64,000 bases of DNA from Stenotrophomonas mori (GCF_023556335.1 NZ_JAIKTS010000005.1:124001-188000); one strand, 5' to 3'. Shown: positions 55,439 to 64,000, counted from the stretch's first letter. The notes: generated by a model from the sequence alone, not told the origin. Numbers and translations are program-made.

Positions 55439-56023
55439 TCAGTGGCCGAGCAGTCCCTGCGGCACCAGGGCGCCGAGATCCTTGTTGAAGTCCACGGCGA
55501 TGCGGCCGTTCTCGATGCCGATCGTCTTGACCTGCAGCGCGCCCATGACATTGGCGATGGCCGGCTCGATGCGGTAGATCGGTTCGCGGCGGGCGTAGTC
55601 GGCCAGCCAGGTGTTGAGCAGGCCGCGGGTGGCGGAATCCAGCTCGGCACCGGCCACCGCAGGACGGAACGTCTCCACGCTGGGCTGGTCGAGGTGGAAG
55701 CCGCGGGTCTGCGCGTCGTAGCGCAGGCCGCTGCTGAGCTGCACGTTGCCGACCGGCCTGGGCGCACCGCCGCCGGCGCCCGCGGCCAGGTCGAACTGCA
55801 GGTCCAGGCGGCTGCCGGCCGGCAGCGTCAGCCGCGGCTGGCTGACGGTCAGCGCGAGCAGGCCCCCCAGCGCCTTCTGCGAGCGCGGGAAGCTGCCGTC
55901 CAGGTACTGCTGCACATCGGCGGCTTCGACCACGAGCCGGTGGCCGTCGAGGCGGGGAGCGGCCTGCACGCTGGCGGCGACGGCCAGGCAGGCGGCGGGC
56001 AACAGCAGGGTGCGGAGGTTCAT
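55439..56023 (-). CDS. DUF1439 periplasmic/lipid-binding-like protein (YceB-like)
   Basis: A 194-residue exported protein with signal peptide MNLRTLLLPAACLAVAASVQA. The mature region follows the DUF1439 pattern: VVEAADVQQYLDGSFPRSQK, LTVSQPRLTLPAGSRLDLQF, GNVQLSSGLRYDAQTRGFHL, and IYRIEPAIANVMGALQVKTI close to the end. E. coli YceB belongs to the same family; the fold resembles a long tubular lipid-binding protein, but the role is not settled. Unlike YceB, no lipobox Cys is placed right after the signal peptide. It lies 90 bp downstream of the DUF3861-like gene. Confidence 0.83.
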   Translation of the reverse strand: MNLRTLLLPAACLAVAASVQAAPRLDGHRLVVEAADVQQYLDGSFPRSQKALGGLLALTVSQPRLTLPAGSRLDLQFDLAAGAGGGAPRPVGNVQLSSGLRYDAQTRGFHLDQPSVETFRPAVAGAELDSATRGLLNTWLADYARREPIYRIEPAIANVMGALQVKTIGIENGRIAVDFNKDLGALVPQGLLGH

Positions 56024-56113
56024 CGGTTCGGCCCGTGGAAGTGGAGACGGAGGCGATGCACGATAACCGGAAGCGGTGAACGGCCGGTTAGCGTCGCGGC
56101 GTTGCCGCCGCGC

Positions 56114-56419
56114 TCATACGGTACCGCGCAACGCCAGCAGTTTGGCGAGCAGTCCGTCGAGTTCCGGCTGCAGCGCGCCCAGCGGGTGTTCGGGGTCGCG
56201 GGAGGCGCCGGCCAGCGTCTCGAGCAGGCCGGTGGCCACCACCGCGGTGGCATCCTCGTTGCACGACAGCAGGCGCTGGCGCTGAGCGCCTTCCAGCGCG
56301 TGCATCCAGTCGCGCGGGCTGCGCTGTTCGAATTCGATGGTGCAACGGCCGCTGCACTGGGCGCCGTCGGCTTCCACCGGCGTGACGGTGATGCGGTAGC
56401 GGTGCGTATTGCTGGACAT
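56114..56419 (-). CDS. DUF3861-like small protein
   Basis: A 101-residue cytoplasmic protein beginning MSSNTHRYRITVTPVEADGA, which resembles the HRYRITVEP start of DUF3861 proteins. It continues with a short beta strand CTIEFEQRSPRDWMHALEGA and a helical end. The assignment is by recall of the pattern only. Start at 56419. It lies in a minus-strand run with DUF1439 downstream and the HU gene upstream. Confidence 0.6.
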   Translation of the reverse strand: MSSNTHRYRITVTPVEADGAQCSGRCTIEFEQRSPRDWMHALEGAQRQRLLSCNEDATAVVATGLLETLAGASRDPEHPLGALQPELDGLLAKLLALRGTV

Positions 56420-56616
56420 GGCGTGGTGAGTGACGGATGACCTGGGAAGCACCATAGGCCGGCCTCGTGGCGGCGGACAGGCGCCGGACCATGACGCTGT
56501 GTTCCAGGGCGGCGGGCCGCCGATCCGCATGCACGCCCGGCGGGCGGGGCGGGGGCGGCCATGCGTCGCCCATGGCGTGTGCCGGCGCTCCGCGCGCATG
56601 GGCGCGGCAGCCGGGC

Positions 56617-56646
56617 AAAAAAAACGGGACGGCGTGGCCATCCCGT
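56617..56646 (-). terminator. Intrinsic terminator of the HU-like gene
   Basis: On the minus strand ACGGGA-GGC and GCC-TCCCGT form a stem (56624-56646, one mismatch) followed by a run of eight T (56617-56624). It is the most canonical rho-independent terminator in the window, 24 bp beyond the HU-like stop. Confidence 0.9.
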
Positions 56647-56669
56647 CTCCATACCGCGGTGCCGCTGGA

Positions 56670-57068
56670 TCAGCCCGCAGCGTCCTTGAGCTTCTTCAGC
56701 GCGCGGACCTTGATCTTGGTGGAGGCCGGCTTGGCGGCGAACCACTGCTCTTCCTTCGTGAACGGGTTGATGCCCTTGCGCTTCGGCTTGGCCGGCACGC
56801 TCACGGTGGTGATCTTCAGCAGGCCCGGCAGGGTGAAGCTGCCCGCGCCCTTCTTGTTGATCGATGCGGCCACGGCGCCTTCCAGCGCTGCCAGCACGGA
56901 GCGGACATCCTTGGCGGCGACGCTGGTCGCCTCGGACAGGTGGGCAACCAGGCCCGACTTGGTCAGGGCTTCCTTGATTGGCTTGGGAGCGGCCGGCTTG
57001 GCGGCTGCCTTCGTAGCGACTTTCTTCGCTGCCTTCTTCGGGGCAGCCTTCTTAGCGGTCTTTGCCAT
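56670..57068 (-). CDS. HU-family DNA-binding protein with histone H1-like N-terminal tail
   Basis: A 132-residue nucleoid protein. Residues 1-31 are a Lys/Ala/Pro tail (MAKTAKKAAPKKAAKKVATK and on), like the tails of histone H1 and Hc1-type proteins. From residue 32 an HU/IHF fold follows: IKEALTKSGLVAHLSEATSV, VRSVLAALEGAVAASINKKG, SFTLPGLLKITTVSVPAKPK. The DNA-binding arm is lysine-rich (KPKRKGINPFTKEEQWFAAK). Canonical HU is about 90 residues. The ATG at 57068 follows AGGAAATC. It would coat DNA and could compact it more strongly than plain HU. Confidence 0.92.
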   Translation of the reverse strand: MAKTAKKAAPKKAAKKVATKAAAKPAAPKPIKEALTKSGLVAHLSEATSVAAKDVRSVLAALEGAVAASINKKGAGSFTLPGLLKITTVSVPAKPKRKGINPFTKEEQWFAAKPASTKIKVRALKKLKDAAG

Positions 57069-57362
57069 GATTTCCTGTTCCGTGAACGGTGGGTTGTTGC
57101 GCGTGCCGACCCCGTCGGCAAGCGAAATGTAGGGCATGCGCGCGGCATCGCCAATAGGGAATCGCGGAAAAACCCCATAAAAATTGCCTCCGGCGCGCCG
57201 ATGGCGGTGCATCAGGCCGTCCGTTATGGGAAAACGCCGGGGGCCGGCCGCCGCCCGCGCGCGTCGCGGAGCCCCGGCCGGCGTCCTCCGGCGCTGCGAC
57301 GCACAAGGCGCTAACGAACGCTGTCATAGGCTGGACGTCCGATCGCACAACGGAGGCATCTC

Positions 57363-57797
57363 ATGGGTATCTCGCGTCACGCCATTGCGCACTGGGAAGG
57401 GGATGTAAAGACCGGCCAGGGGCACCTGAGCACGCCGCAGAGCGGGCTGATGGACAACACCCGCTATGCCTTTTCCAGCCGCTTCGGCGACGAAAAGGGC
57501 ACCAATCCGGAAGAGCTGATCGCCGCGGCGCATGCCGGCTGCTTCACCATGGCGCTGTCGGCCAAGCTGACCGACGCGGGGTTCCCGCCGCGCTCGCTGG
57601 ACACCCGCGCCGACGTGGACCTGTCGATGGACGGCGGTCCGCAGCTGTCGCGCATCCGCCTGGAGGTCAACGCGGTGGTGCCCGGCATCGACGAGGCGGC
57701 GTTCCACGCGCTGGCCGAGGACGCCAAGCAGAACTGCCCGGTGTCACGCGCCTTGAGTGCGGTGCCGGTCACCTTGGAGGCGAAGTTCGCGTCCTGA
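57363..57797 (+). CDS. osmC: OsmC-family peroxiredoxin
   Basis: A 144-residue OsmC protein that reduces organic hydroperoxides. The two active-site cysteines are Cys60 (AAHAGCFTMALSAKL) and Cys125 (KQNCPVSRAL), at nearly the same positions as Cys59 and Cys125 in E. coli OsmC, so this is OsmC proper rather than Ohr or YhfA. It is divergent from the HU-like gene. The next gene downstream on the same strand begins 206 bp later, so OsmC is probably monocistronic. Confidence 0.93.
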   Translation: MGISRHAIAHWEGDVKTGQGHLSTPQSGLMDNTRYAFSSRFGDEKGTNPEELIAAAHAGCFTMALSAKLTDAGFPPRSLDTRADVDLSMDGGPQLSRIRLEVNAVVPGIDEAAFHALAEDAKQNCPVSRALSAVPVTLEAKFAS

Positions 57798-58003
57798 GGT
57801 GAAGCCGTGCGGGCCGCGTCGGCGGGCGCCGCGCGGCGGTGCGCGGAGGCCGCTCGGCAAGGGCCGCCGGGTGCCCCTGCACAGGGCGGCCGCGGCGATG
57901 TCGGTATCCGTTGAAACGTATGCGGCGCAATGCGCCGCGCGGTTTGTCACTTCGGGCGGATGGCGGCATAGTCGCCGTTCCCATTGGCCAGGAGTGTCCA
58001 CGC

Positions 58004-59695
58004 ATGCGCCGTATCGCCTGTCTTGCCGTTCTGCTTCCCTGCCTGTACACGCCGCCGGCCGCTGCCGAGGTGCGGGTACTGGTCGCCGACATGATCCGTA
58101 CCGGCGATCCGCGGCAACCGACGGCCACGGCGATGGCGTGGGACACCGACGCTGGACGGGTGCTGGCGGTCGGCGACCGCGCCACGCTGGCACAGCGCTA
58201 CCCGCAGGCATCGACGGTCGAGCTCGGCGATGTCGCGGTGGTGCCGGGGCTGATCGACGCGCACGCGCACCTGGTCTACCTCGGCAACACGCTGGCGCAG
58301 GCCGACCTGTCCGGCGCCCGCAGCCGCGCCGAGGTGGTGCAGCGGCTGCAGGCGTTCGAGAAGACGCTGGCACCGGGCGAGTGGCTGCTGGGCGCGGGCT
58401 GGGACCAGAACCACTGGGAGGACGGCACCGGCTTCCCGAGCGCGGCCGACCTGGACGCCGCGTTCCCGGAACGCCCGGTGTTCCTCGACCGCGTCGACGG
58501 CCATGCCGGCTGGGTCAACAGCGCCGCGCTGCGCATCGCCGCGGCGGCGGACAAGCCGTTGTCCGGCGAGTGGCAGCCCTCGGGCGGGCGCATCATGCGC
58601 GACGCCGCCGGCAACGCCACCGGCGTGCTGGTGGACCGGGCGGCCGAGCTGGTGACCCGGCACATTCCGACCCCGGACGACGCCACCCGCGAGAAGCGGC
58701 TGGAAACGGCGCTGCACGAAGCCGTGCGCAACGGCCTGACCGGCGTGCACGACATGGGCGTGTCGCGCAGCAATCTGGCGCTGATGCGGCGGCTGGCCGA
58801 CCAGGGCCGCCTGCCGCTGCGCATCAACGCCTATGCCGACGGCAACCAGGAAGCATTGGCCGACCTGTGCGCCAACGGCCTGTACCGGCACCCGGGCGGC
58901 CGGCTGCAGATGCGGGGCGTGAAGCTGTTCATGGACGGCGCGCTGGGCAGCCGTGGCGCGGCGATGCTGGACGACTACAGCGACGATCCGCACAACCGCG
59001 GCCTGCTGGTCACCTCGCCGGAAGACTTCGACGCGGCGGTGCGCAAGGCCGACGGCTGCAAGGTGCAGGTCGCCACGCACGCGATCGGCGACCGCGGCAA
59101 CCGCATCGTCCTGGACACCTATGAGAAGGCGCTCGGCACCCACAAGGACAACGACCACCGCTGGCGCGTCGAGCATGCCCAGGTGGTGGCGCTGGACGAC
59201 ATCCCGCGGTTCGCCGCGCTGGGGCTGATCGCCTCGATGCAGCCGACCCACGCGACCTCGGACATGGGCTGGGTGGAACAGCGGGTGGGACCGGAGCGGG
59301 TCCAGGGCGCCTATGCCTGGCAGCGTTACCTGCACAGCGGTGCGCGGCTGGCGCTCGGCTCGGACTTCCCGGTCGAGCAGGTCGATCCGCGCCTGGGGCT
59401 GTATGCCGCGGTGACCCGCCAGGACCGTGCCGGCCAGCCGCCGGGCGGTTGGCAGCCGGAGCAGCGCCTGAGCGCGGCCGAGGCCCTGCGCGGGTTCACC
59501 AGCGATGCCGCGTACGCCGGCCACGATGAAGACCAGGTCGGGCGCCTGCAGAGCGGCATGCGCGCCGACTTCGTGGTGTACGACCGCGATCCGCTGGATC
59601 CGGCCGGTGGCCGTCTGGATGAGCTGAAGGTGCTGTCGACCTGGGTCGATGGCCTGCCGGTGTACGAGGCGGCCTCTGCCGGCACGCAGGAATAG
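58004..59695 (+). CDS. Exported amidohydrolase, YtcJ-like
   Basis: A 563-residue metal-dependent hydrolase with a signal peptide (MRRIACLAVLLPCLYTPPAAA). Family blocks: VVPGLIDAHAHLVYLG with the metal-binding HxH, KLFMDGALGSRGAAMLDDYS, VATHAIGDRGNRIVLDTYEK, RVEHAQVV, SMQPTHATSDM and GSDFPVEQVDPRLGLYAAVT, which place it in the YtcJ/Nfd group of amidohydrolases. It is expected to act in the periplasm. GGAG at about ten bases before ATG 58004 supports that start; the frame open from 57839 is not family-like. The true substrate is unknown. Confidence 0.9.
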   Translation: MRRIACLAVLLPCLYTPPAAAEVRVLVADMIRTGDPRQPTATAMAWDTDAGRVLAVGDRATLAQRYPQASTVELGDVAVVPGLIDAHAHLVYLGNTLAQADLSGARSRAEVVQRLQAFEKTLAPGEWLLGAGWDQNHWEDGTGFPSAADLDAAFPERPVFLDRVDGHAGWVNSAALRIAAAADKPLSGEWQPSGGRIMRDAAGNATGVLVDRAAELVTRHIPTPDDATREKRLETALHEAVRNGLTGVHDMGVSRSNLALMRRLADQGRLPLRINAYADGNQEALADLCANGLYRHPGGRLQMRGVKLFMDGALGSRGAAMLDDYSDDPHNRGLLVTSPEDFDAAVRKADGCKVQVATHAIGDRGNRIVLDTYEKALGTHKDNDHRWRVEHAQVVALDDIPRFAALGLIASMQPTHATSDMGWVEQRVGPERVQGAYAWQRYLHSGARLALGSDFPVEQVDPRLGLYAAVTRQDRAGQPPGGWQPEQRLSAAEALRGFTSDAAYAGHDEDQVGRLQSGMRADFVVYDRDPLDPAGGRLDELKVLSTWVDGLPVYEAASAGTQE

Positions 59696-59705
59696 CCGTG
59701 GCGTG

Positions 59706-59733
59706 GCGCCGCGGGCCTTCCGGTCCGCGGCGC
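59706..59733. terminator. Hairpin after the amidohydrolase gene
   Basis: GCGCCGCGG (59706-59714) and CCGCGGCGC (59725-59733) form a perfect 9-bp stem with a 10-nt loop, 10 bp after the stop. No T-tract. Confidence 0.45.
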
Positions 59734-60458
59734 TGCAACCCGGCTGCAATGTTGGCGGCGCATGCTGCGCGTGTCCGGTCGCCGCGCGGGGGCCGTTCCG
59801 GCCCGGAGCGTGGCCGTCCGCCCCCGCCAGGTCGATCCCATGCAGCCCTGCCCCCGTTGCAGCCATCCACGGCGTTGCCCCTGCCGGCGGCTTCCGCTGC
59901 GGTGTACGTCGGCCGTCGGCGGGTGCTTTTCCAGCAGCGATGACGATGGCGAAGGCGGTCCGCGGGATACGGGAGCGGCGGCGCGACGCCTTTCCGGGGC
60001 ATGACCCGGACTGCGGGAGGTCCGCATGCGACCGGCCACGCAGCGTCGACGGCGGCTCCCGCACCGCTTCGCGGCAGACCGGCGACGGCCTGCCGCCGGC
60101 CCGGTGCGAAGGGCGGAATCCGCGCAGTCGCGGCCGGTTTGCGCGCTCACGGCCACGGTTGCCGAAGAAACCGTCGCGTCGCGGCGATGGCGCGGACTGT
60201 GACGAAGCGCGCGCGACGGATGAGAGTGCGGATTTTGAAACGGCCTTCGGGTAGAGTGCGCCGGAGGCTTGGAATCAAGCACTTTCCGGCGCAGGCCTGC
60301 GCCGTGCGGCGAAGCGGCAGCGGACCGCCGCATCCGGTTGCAACGGCAATGAAGTTTGTCTTTGCATAGACATTACGCATTGTTCGTTCATGAGTTGGCA
60401 CTGTCTGCGCGCCCGTAAACCGGGTGCCCCAGCCACCGCGAATTCGAGTAACGAACCC
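59734..60458. other. Long gene-free leader region upstream of the second TonB-dependent receptor
   Basis: About 725 bp without a recognisable gene. Frames on both strands give Arg/Pro/Gly-rich translations with no domains; one 80-codon plus-strand frame at 59762-60004 has a few CxxC-like pairs but no convincing start or family. The last 110 bp (60340-60450) are AT-richer (around TTTGTCTTTGCATAGACATT) and should contain the receptor promoter. Confidence 0.5.
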
Positions 60459-63146
60459 ATGCGCAAGCCACTCCCGCTTCACCCCCTGACGTTGTGTGTC
60501 CTGGCGACCCTGGCGGTCTCGGCCAACGTCCAAGCCCAAGCCAAGGACGAGAGCGGCGACCGCAAGGTCAGTGATCTTTCCGCGGTCAGCGTGTCCGCCT
60601 CGCGTATCGACCGGCCGGACCTGGTCGCGCCGACCCCGACCCTGCCGATCAGCGCCGAAGAGCTCAAGCTCGATGCGCGCACCAACATCGGTGCCGCGCT
60701 CAACGACCTGCCGCAGTTCCGCGCCACCAGCTCGCCGCAGACCACCGGTTCCAACACCGGCGCCGGCAACGCACCGGTGGACCTGCGCGGCCTGGGCATC
60801 TCGCGCACCCTGGTGCTGCAGGACGGCCGCCGCATCTCCAGCGACAACGACCTGAACACGATTCCCTCGATCGTGGTCAAGAGCGTGGACGTGGTCACCG
60901 GCGGCGCCTCGGCGGCCTGGGGCTCCGGCGCGGTCGGCGGTGTGGTCAACATCAGCCTCGACCACGATTTCGTCGGTTTCAAGGCCGGTGCGCAGGCCGG
61001 GCAGTCCACCTACAGCGACGTGCGCGAGAAGCGCTTCGAAGCGGCGTGGGGCAGCGACTTCGCCGATGGCCGCGGGCACTTCCTGATCGGCGGCGAGTTC
61101 CTCGACAACGACGGCATCGTGCCGCGCAGCGCGCGCAAGCGCGCCGGGCGCTGGTCCACCCTGTCGGTGGGCAACGGCCAGTACAAGCTGATGCCCGATG
61201 TCGGCTTCTCCGATGCCGGCATCGGCGGCCTGATCCTGTCCGGCAGCCTCAAGGGCAAGGCGTTCAACCCCGACGGCTCGCTGCGCGATTTCGACTACGG
61301 TCATGTGGTCGGCGCGCTGATGAGTGGCGGTGAAGGCCCCTCCAACGACGACTACAGCCCGCTGAGCGCGCCGCAGAAGCGCTACTCGGTGCTGGCCAGC
61401 GGCCGCTACGACCTCAACGACGACGTGCGCCTGACCGCCGAACTGCGGCATTCGCGCATGTACAACAACTACATCTGGTTCGGCGACCACAACCGCAACA
61501 ACCTGGATGTGGGCATCGACAACGCGTTCCTGCCGCAGCACGTGCGCGACGCCATGCAGCAGGCCGGCGAGACCACGCTGCGGATCGGCCGCTTCAACAA
61601 CGACATCAACTACCCGCACATCGATTTCGAGCGCAAGACCACCCAGGCGACGCTGGCCCTGGACGGCTATGTCGGCGACGGCTGGCGCTGGAGCGCGTAC
61701 TACAGCCACGGCGAGGCCGAAGCCAACTTCGACACCCCCGGGTTCATCCTGCGCGACGCCTGGGCCAACGCGGTGGATTCGGTGATCGATCCGGCCACCG
61801 GCAAGCCCACCTGCCGGGTCACCCTCAACGATCCGTCGGTGGCCTGCGTGCCGATCAACCTGTTCGGCGAAGGCGCGCCTTCGCAGGAGGCCATCGACTA
61901 CGTGACCGGCACGCCGCAGCAGCGCGCCAAGACCACCCTGGACGTGTTCGGCGCGAGCCTGCGCGGCGAGCCGTGGGAGCTGCCGGCCGGTGCCGTCTCG
62001 GTGGCGTTCGGCGTGGAAGGGCGCCGCGAGGCGATCGACCAGCGCGTCGGCGCGCTGGATGCCGCCAAGGCGTTCCGCTCGTTCAACTTCAGCGCCATGA
62101 AGGGCTCCTTCAACGTCAAGGAAGCCTTCGGCGAGGTGCTGGTGCCGCTGGTCAAGGACGTCCCCGGCTTCAACAACCTGGCGGTGAGCGCGGCCGCGCG
62201 CATCTCCGACTACAACACCACCGGGTCGATCTGGTCGTGGAAGCTGGGCTTCACCAATGAGTTCTTCGACGGGTTCCGCGGCCGCATCGCGCGCTCGCGC
62301 GACATCCGTTCGGCCAACCTCGGCGAGCTGTTCACCACCACCACCACCGGCTGGAGCTACGTCACCGACCCGACCAACAACCAGACCGTCTATGCGCTGA
62401 GCAACGGTGGCGGCAACCCCGGGCTGCGCCCGGAAACCGCCGACACCTGGACCGCCGGCCTGAGCTGGTCGCCGCGCGCGGTGGAAGGCCTGGACTTCTC
62501 GGTGGACTACTTCAACATCGAGATCAAGGACGTGATCACCACCATCGGGTTGCAGGACATCCTCAACCGCTGCGCCGCCGGCAACGCCGAGCTGTGCAGC
62601 CGCGTCGAGCGCGACCCGGCCGGCAACATCACCCGCATCGTCTCCAGCTACACCAACCTGTCGCAGTACAAGACCGACGGCGTCGACCTGGAAGTGTCCT
62701 ACCGCCGCGATGCCAGCCTGTTCGGCGTCCCCGGCCGGCTGCGGCTGCGCACGCTGGGCACCTGGATCAACAGCCTGAGCACCGACGACGGGATCAACAG
62801 CATCGAGTACGTGGGGTCGCAGGGCTATGCCTTCGGGCTGGGCGTGCCGAAGTGGCGCGCGGTCTCCAGCATCGCCTTCGACAGCGACCTGTTCTCGCTC
62901 AATGCGCGCGCACGCTACCTGTCGGCCGGCGACTACGACCGTACCCAGAACATCGTCAACAACCACATTGGCAGCTTCCTCTACTACGACCTGGGCGGCG
63001 CCTACCGGGTGGCCGAGGGCAAGGTCGAGCTGTACGCCAACATCAACAACGTCGGCAACAAGCAGGCGCCGATCGCGGCGACCTTCTCGCCGTACTACGA
63101 CGTGGTCGGCCGCTACTACACCGCCGGTGTGCGGGTGAAGTTCTGA
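60459..63146 (+). CDS. TonB-dependent outer-membrane receptor
   Basis: An 895-residue receptor. The N-terminal signal peptide (MRKPLPLHPLTLCVLATLAV) ends in NVQAQA, followed by a TonB-box-like DLSAVSVSASRI. The plug has VDLRGLGISRTLVLQDGRRI and GGASAAWGSGAVGGVVNISL; the barrel contains PGLRPETADTWTAGLSWSPR, typical of the last third, and closes with YYTAGVRVKF. There is no STN domain. The family organisation (receptor followed by an exported S9 peptidase at 32 bp) suggests uptake of peptides or peptide-based siderophores. The start at 60459 is followed directly by the signal peptide. Confidence 0.94.
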   Translation: MRKPLPLHPLTLCVLATLAVSANVQAQAKDESGDRKVSDLSAVSVSASRIDRPDLVAPTPTLPISAEELKLDARTNIGAALNDLPQFRATSSPQTTGSNTGAGNAPVDLRGLGISRTLVLQDGRRISSDNDLNTIPSIVVKSVDVVTGGASAAWGSGAVGGVVNISLDHDFVGFKAGAQAGQSTYSDVREKRFEAAWGSDFADGRGHFLIGGEFLDNDGIVPRSARKRAGRWSTLSVGNGQYKLMPDVGFSDAGIGGLILSGSLKGKAFNPDGSLRDFDYGHVVGALMSGGEGPSNDDYSPLSAPQKRYSVLASGRYDLNDDVRLTAELRHSRMYNNYIWFGDHNRNNLDVGIDNAFLPQHVRDAMQQAGETTLRIGRFNNDINYPHIDFERKTTQATLALDGYVGDGWRWSAYYSHGEAEANFDTPGFILRDAWANAVDSVIDPATGKPTCRVTLNDPSVACVPINLFGEGAPSQEAIDYVTGTPQQRAKTTLDVFGASLRGEPWELPAGAVSVAFGVEGRREAIDQRVGALDAAKAFRSFNFSAMKGSFNVKEAFGEVLVPLVKDVPGFNNLAVSAAARISDYNTTGSIWSWKLGFTNEFFDGFRGRIARSRDIRSANLGELFTTTTTGWSYVTDPTNNQTVYALSNGGGNPGLRPETADTWTAGLSWSPRAVEGLDFSVDYFNIEIKDVITTIGLQDILNRCAAGNAELCSRVERDPAGNITRIVSSYTNLSQYKTDGVDLEVSYRRDASLFGVPGRLRLRTLGTWINSLSTDDGINSIEYVGSQGYAFGLGVPKWRAVSSIAFDSDLFSLNARARYLSAGDYDRTQNIVNNHIGSFLYYDLGGAYRVAEGKVELYANINNVGNKQAPIAATFSPYYDVVGRYYTAGVRVKF

Positions 63147-63178
63147 TCGTGGCCGTCGAACCCCGCAAAGGAGTGAAC

Positions 63179-64000
63179 ATGAATCCTGCAATCCGTGGAC
63201 TGGCGGCGGCGGTGTTCGCCGTCGCCGGCAGCGCGGCCGCCGCGATACCGGTGCCGCCGGCGATCCATGCCGACGGCGTGCCGGCGCTGCCGGACGCCAC
63301 CGCCGAGGCCAGCGCGCGCTATCTGGAGTTCCGCCGCGCCAGCTTCCTCGGCTGGGACCCGCAGAACCGCTCGGTGCTGATGAAGACCCGCTTCGGCGGC
63401 ACCGACCAGCTGCACAGCGTGCGCGCCCCGGGCGGCGCCCGGACCCAGCTGAGCTTCGAGGCCGAGCCGGTGCCCTTCGCCAGCCACGCGCCGGGCGGCA
63501 GTGGCCACCTGGTGGTGCAGAAGGACGTGGGCGGCAACGAGTTCTACCAGCTGTACACGCTGAAGGACGGGCAGCTGCAGCTGCTCACCGACGGCCGCTC
63601 GCGCAACTGGTTCGGCAGCTGGAGCCGCGACGGCCGGTTGCTGGGCTACGCCTCCTCGCGCCGCAACGGCGCCGACATGGACCTGTACGTGCTGGACCCG
63701 GCGGTGCCGGGCAGCGACCGGCGGGTGGCCCAGGTCAGCGGCGGCGGCTGGAACATCTCCGACTTCTCCGCCGACGGCACCCGTGCGCTGGCGGTCAACC
63801 GGATGTCCATCAATGAGGGCGTGGTCGCCGAGATCGACCTGCGCAAGGGCGGCATGAAGGTGCTGACCCCGGCCCGCGGCCGCGCCTCCTATGGCGATGC
63901 GCGCTATGCCGGCGACGGCAGCATCTGGGTGCTGTCCAACCGCGACGCCGACTTCGTCCGGCTGGGCAAGCTGGACCCGCGCACCGGCCGGTTCACCGCG
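63179..64000 (+). CDS. S9-family peptidase (prolyl oligopeptidase type), 3'-truncated by window edge
   Basis: 274 residues are visible before the window ends. A signal peptide (MNPAIRGLAAAVFAVAGSAA) is followed by a beta-propeller-like region with repeated WD-like strands (LGYASSRRNGADMDLYVLDP, ISDFSADGTRALAVNRMSIN) as in prolyl oligopeptidases. The catalytic alpha/beta hydrolase domain with Ser, Asp and His would be beyond the edge. AAAGGAG nine bases before the ATG at 63179 is the best Shine-Dalgarno match seen in this region. It is 32 bp downstream of the TonB-dependent receptor and thus co-transcribed. Role: probable periplasmic cleavage of peptides entering through the receptor. Confidence 0.85.
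   Translation, partial: MNPAIRGLAAAVFAVAGSAAAAIPVPPAIHADGVPALPDATAEASARYLEFRRASFLGWDPQNRSVLMKTRFGGTDQLHSVRAPGGARTQLSFEAEPVPFASHAPGGSGHLVVQKDVGGNEFYQLYTLKDGQLQLLTDGRSRNWFGSWSRDGRLLGYASSRRNGADMDLYVLDPAVPGSDRRVAQVSGGGWNISDFSADGTRALAVNRMSINEGVVAEIDLRKGGMKVLTPARGRASYGDARYAGDGSIWVLSNRDADFVRLGKLDPRTGRFTA

Noticed and set aside
59762..60004. 80-codon ORF with CxxC-like pairs in the leader of the second receptor
   Set aside because: No ribosome binding site, no family resemblance and Arg/Pro-rich composition typical of non-coding GC-rich DNA.
60147..63191. Minus-strand 1014-codon frame opposite the second TonB-dependent receptor
   Set aside because: Antisense shadow of a well-supported receptor.

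Overview
The window is ordinary core chromosome of a very GC-rich gammaproteobacterium, almost certainly of the family Xanthomonadaceae/Lysobacteraceae (Stenotrophomonas, Pseudoxanthomonas, Luteimonas or Lysobacter level; genus not settled). The reasons are the high GC content, two TonB-dependent receptors paired with periplasmic hydrolases or peptidases, a Suf (not Isc) Fe-S operon headed by an Rrf2 regulator, a split three-subunit transhydrogenase, and arrays of GTAG-tagged palindromes that resemble the SMAG/REP elements known from Stenotrophomonas maltophilia. I see no prophage, integron, IS element, CRISPR array, recognised defence cluster, rRNA or tRNA.

Layout. 0-13 kb: end of a YdjM-like membrane protein, a nitroreductase behind a palindromic operator candidate, dusB, a ribokinase/nucleoside-transporter pair, an aldo/keto reductase, a Fur-box-controlled hemP, a DUF486 membrane protein, an OmpR-type two-component system and maeB. 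13-18 kb: a TonB-dependent receptor downstream of an exported N-acyl-D-amino-acid deacylase. 18-26 kb: a cell-envelope block (CHCC zinc protein, GT4 glycosyltransferase, O-antigen ligase-like protein, LpxL-type acyltransferase, WaaA, TolC, Pcm). 26-31 kb: TetR regulator divergent from an RND efflux adaptor and pump. 31-38 kb: prolyl iminopeptidase, then a minus-strand overlapping operon (nitroreductase, 5'-3' exonuclease, Nudix hydrolase, N-formylglutamate amidohydrolase family) and a DUF1631 protein.

38-43 kb: pntAA is separated from pntAB-pntB by an antiparallel sigma factor/DUF3619/DUF3106 operon. 43-48 kb: sufT, ilvE, ybaK, a single-domain asparaginase-like protein, DUF2069, wrbA, yihY and a TlpA-type lipoprotein. 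48.9-54.7 kb: a sufR-sufB-[lprI-like]-sufC-sufD-sufS operon. 54.9-64 kb: a SET-domain methyltransferase, a DUF1439 protein, a DUF3861-like protein, an HU protein with a histone H1-like tail, OsmC, an exported YtcJ-type amidohydrolase, a second TonB-dependent receptor and the start of an S9 peptidase.

The genes form several working groups: nutrient scavenging (two receptor/hydrolase loci), envelope building (LPS core/lipid A and efflux), and Fe-S assembly with iron/redox control (Suf, SufT, HemP, OsmC, WrbA). Nothing here is convincingly a new biological system. The items most worth a second look are three tandem arrays of GTAG inverted repeats, all lying between convergent genes; the interrupted pnt locus; the lprI-like gene inside suf; and several clean operator candidates.
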